Shown here piece by piece: positions 61,696 through 64,000 of a DNA stretch of 64,000 nt. The translations under genes and the position numbers were made by a program. Source of the DNA: Rotaria macrura (Eukaryota; Rotifera; Eurotatoria; Philodinida; Philodinidae); assembly GCA_900239685.1 (NCBI GenBank), contig OENT01000260.1, forward strand, positions 62,001-126,000, written 5' to 3'. Below the pieces are notes generated by a model that saw only the letters and a list, made by a program, of their open reading frames with translations, had not been told where the DNA came from and did no database searches. Position 1 is the first letter of the stretch, and each line of letters opens with the position of its first letter.

Positions 61696-62168
61696 ACTTA
61701 TTATGAATAATACGTTTGCTTATAGAAAATCTTATCTAAAGAAAATTTTCATTTTAAATTTGATTTTAGTTGATTATTTTTCTTCATAAAAAAACCTGAA
61801 CGCAAATATGCGAACTAAATACAATATGAATAAGAAACAAAGTGAAGACGAGTATGAGAAAAAAAGTAATGAATGAAGCTACTTCTTTACTTTTACACGA
61901 AATGGAAGCTCAACAGTAAGATCAAGGAAGAAAACAAGAAAAGAAAAACGAAAGAGTATACGATAAACAATGCACTGTGACAAAAAACAAAAGATTGTAT
62001 ACATGTTAATTTTTTGTTTTTCTATTATAGCTTTGATTTGATTGTCATGTGAGCACGCATGAACAATGTCGTTGTTGAGAATATATTTACAAAAGAGATC
62101 ATCAATGACTATTATGAGAATATTTGAAGAAGAAATATTTTTTGAACGCTTCTGGTTCATTTCGATTC
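61696..62168. other. intergenic between CKS and the Rho GTPase gene
   Basis: Short spacer expected to carry the CKS promoter and the GTPase 3' UTR. No motif recognised. Confidence 0.45.
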
Positions 62169-62975
62169 TTAAAGAAAAACACATGATGGCTTTGATACTT
62201 TGTTTGTTTTAGGTGATAGTACACTTCGAACAGCATCATCGAAAACCTAGGAAAACAAAACTAATCATAAAATAAAATTAATCAAAAATATCATATAAAC
62301 GAACCTGCTTAAGACCCTTTTGAGTTAATGCTGAACATTCAACATATTTAAAAGCACGTATTTTCTTACATAAACGCTGTCCTTGTTCACGTTTTATCGG
62401 TTGAAGATTTTGTTTTTGTAATTGATTAACGAAATCGCGGTCTTCACGTAGATCGATTTTCGTTCCTCAAAACATACGAAAACGTTTTGAAAAGACTCCA
62501 TGATCTAACATCATTGAGAAAAATATTTTTCTTTCAGGTTTTCTTACCACACAATATAACAGGTGTATCCGGACAATGATGTCGAATTTCTGGCATCCAT
62601 TTATTAGTTATATTTGTAAATGATGTTGGACTTATAACACTAAAACAAAGTACGAATACATCAGTTTGTGGATATGATAACGGTCGTAGTCGATCATAAT
62701 CTTCTTGGCCAGCAGTATCCCATAAGCCTAACGAAACTTTAACATTATCAACAACGATATTCGATGTGTAATTATCAAAACTAAAATGAATAAATAGCAT
62801 TTAATAATTAAAAGGAAAAAAACCAGGCAAGAAATCCTTACACTGTCGGCACATATTCGTCGGGAAATGTATTACTTGTAAATGACATAAGCATACAAGT
62901 TTTTCCAACAGTACCATCGCCGACAATAACCAATTTAATTGGAACACTCTGATGGGGATTTAATTTATTTGCCAT
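62169..62975 (-). CDS. Rho-family small GTPase, Rac/Mig-2-like
   Basis: Membrane-anchored molecular switch controlling actin. Four exons join in phase: 62975-62842, 62780-62548, 62465-62305, 62246-62169, giving 201 residues. All G motifs are present: P-loop GDGTVGKT, switch [14 protein letters not shown] with the effector Thr, switch [22 protein letters not shown] with catalytic Gln, TKID for guanine specificity, and ECSAL. The C-terminus [10 protein letters not shown] is a CAAX box, with the final Leu predicting geranylgeranylation. Compared with Rac1 (192 residues) it has an N-terminal extension of about nine residues ([12 protein letters not shown]) and a Thr in the P-loop, as in Mig-2/Mtl. 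Which Rac/Cdc42-group member it is cannot be fixed by eye. The tail is less basic than that of Rac1. Confidence 0.93.
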
Positions 62976-63799
62976 AGAGCATAAGTAATTAGATGTAAGT
63001 TTTTTATATTTTTATCTTTGACAACAAAATGATAACATCTAAATATGTAATACGAACTCAATTGCACATAGAAGAATCAACAATGAAAATCGAGAACATT
63101 GGACAGTAGTAATGGTAACTGTATAATCACATTCCTTCTCTTATTTCTGTACTCGTTGATGCTAGTAGCGATCGATTGTGCCTGTCTGTCTCTTTCTCTC
63201 TCTCTCGGTGTCTCCCGATTTCTTTCCTCTTTTTGCGAATACTCGATGGAAGAAAAAGAGTAGAATATTATGATGATCATCGTTTACAGCTACAGAGAAA
63301 GCTGGGATAATGGTGTATTCATCAGTGTAGTAGATGATGATGATTATGATGATCCTACTGTTCTTTGCAGTTTTGATTGACAAGTTTCGGCCAGCGCAGG
63401 CGAGGCAAAGGAAGGAAAAAATTGTGTATGCGAATGCAAACTCGTATGTATAAAAGTCGATTGATATATATAAATATACATTATGGGTCAAATTACATCC
63501 AATAAAATTATTTAATTCTAACGTATTTATTAAAAATTAAAAATCTGTAGCAAAATTTTTTTTTCTTCGAAAGTGTCTAGTTTTATTTGAAAAAATATAT
63601 TCGATGAAGTCAGGTTCTTTATTTTTCATTGGCTAAAAAATGCTCCAATCAAATTATTTGTAAGTCATTTGAGTGAAGTAATTGATAATAATAAAGACGT
63701 ATATATTAGGTTTTCCAATAATGTATTCAATATTGAGACTTGGTATGTTTCTTGTTTATTCTCATGCATGCTCATTTTTTCATAAACACGATTATAACA
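62976..63799. other. divergent intergenic region
   Basis: Lies between the GTPase start (minus) and a plus-strand start, so it should carry two promoters. It contains a CT-rich tract at about 63180-63206 and GATGAT repeats near 63330-63355. No core promoter element was assigned. Confidence 0.4.
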
Positions 63800-64000
63800 A
63801 TGTATCCATTAAATTTAGTTTCGCGTCCATCAACCATATCATGTATTCGCCATTTAAAAATGAATACAAGAAGACCACATACCCGACCAGATTTACTTCA
63901 ATTCATGGAAGATATTGCATTACCTGTACTTGAAAAACCATTAGCAGATCCAGTTGAAGATTGTTATCGGGAACAGATAAAAAATAAAATTCTTCTCGAT
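63800..64000 (+). CDS. N-terminal part of an unidentified gene (runs off the window)
   Basis: From ATG the frame stays open for 67 codons to the window edge, with coding-like codon use. It begins MYPLNLVSRPSTISCIRHLK, basic and Ser/Arg-rich, which could be a mitochondrial presequence. It continues RRPHTRPDLLQFMEDIALPV and then LEKPLADPVEDCYREQI. A second in-frame ATG at residue 21 may be the real start. No family recognised. Confidence 0.5.
   Translation, partial: MYPLNLVSRPSTISCIRHLKMNTRRPHTRPDLLQFMEDIALPVLEKPLADPVEDCYREQIKNKILLD

Noticed and set aside
1..64000. Search by eye for a spliced-leader gene, telomere repeats, CRISPR arrays and operon-like organisation
   Set aside because: Nothing matching was seen on either strand.

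Overview
The window looks like animal nuclear DNA. It is strongly AT-rich. Its genes are built from short exons separated mostly by GT-AG introns of about 48-135 bp, with a few introns of 0.5-3.3 kb. The recognisable products are metazoan housekeeping and signalling proteins. Compact introns, high AT content, diverged gene duplicates and many small DNA transposons would fit a rotifer, possibly a bdelloid. That assignment is inference from general features; no diagnostic sequence such as a spliced leader or telomere repeat was seen.

Left part (0.7-26 kb), gene-rich. A five-exon tubulin-folding cofactor D gene (TBCD, minus) is followed by two serine palmitoyltransferase subunit 2 genes (SPTLC2). 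These lie head to head, copy A on minus (8.06-11.82 kb) and copy B on plus (18.12-20.85 kb), about 6.3 kb apart. Both were reconstructed exon by exon with consistent splice phases. They share most intron positions and all visible catalytic motifs, but are only about 81% identical over the PLP-lysine exon. Copy B converges with a six-exon class A peptide-type GPCR gene (minus, 21.3-26.2 kb), whose 3.3 kb last intron holds a transposon.

Middle (26-58 kb), gene-poor. It carries short non-autonomous DNA transposons: a mariner relic, a pogo/Tigger-like element, a hAT-type element with an 8-bp target duplication, two TA-flanked foldback elements and a 1.1 kb TIR element. It also has decayed coding stretches (41.6-43.5 kb and about 50.2-50.6 kb), a three-exon gene of unknown family (51.8-52.8 kb), a 103-residue single-span membrane protein and several orphan exons.

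Right end (58-64 kb), gene-rich again: an orphan terminal exon, a three-exon CDC28 kinase subunit gene (CKS), a four-exon Rac/Mig-2-like GTPase, and the first 67 codons of a plus-strand gene that leaves the window.

The genes do not form a pathway. The two SPTLC2 copies would supply the catalytic subunit for the first step of sphingolipid synthesis, TBCD assembles tubulin dimers, CKS works with cell-cycle kinases and the Rho GTPase with actin. No operon, CRISPR array, tRNA or rRNA was recognised.
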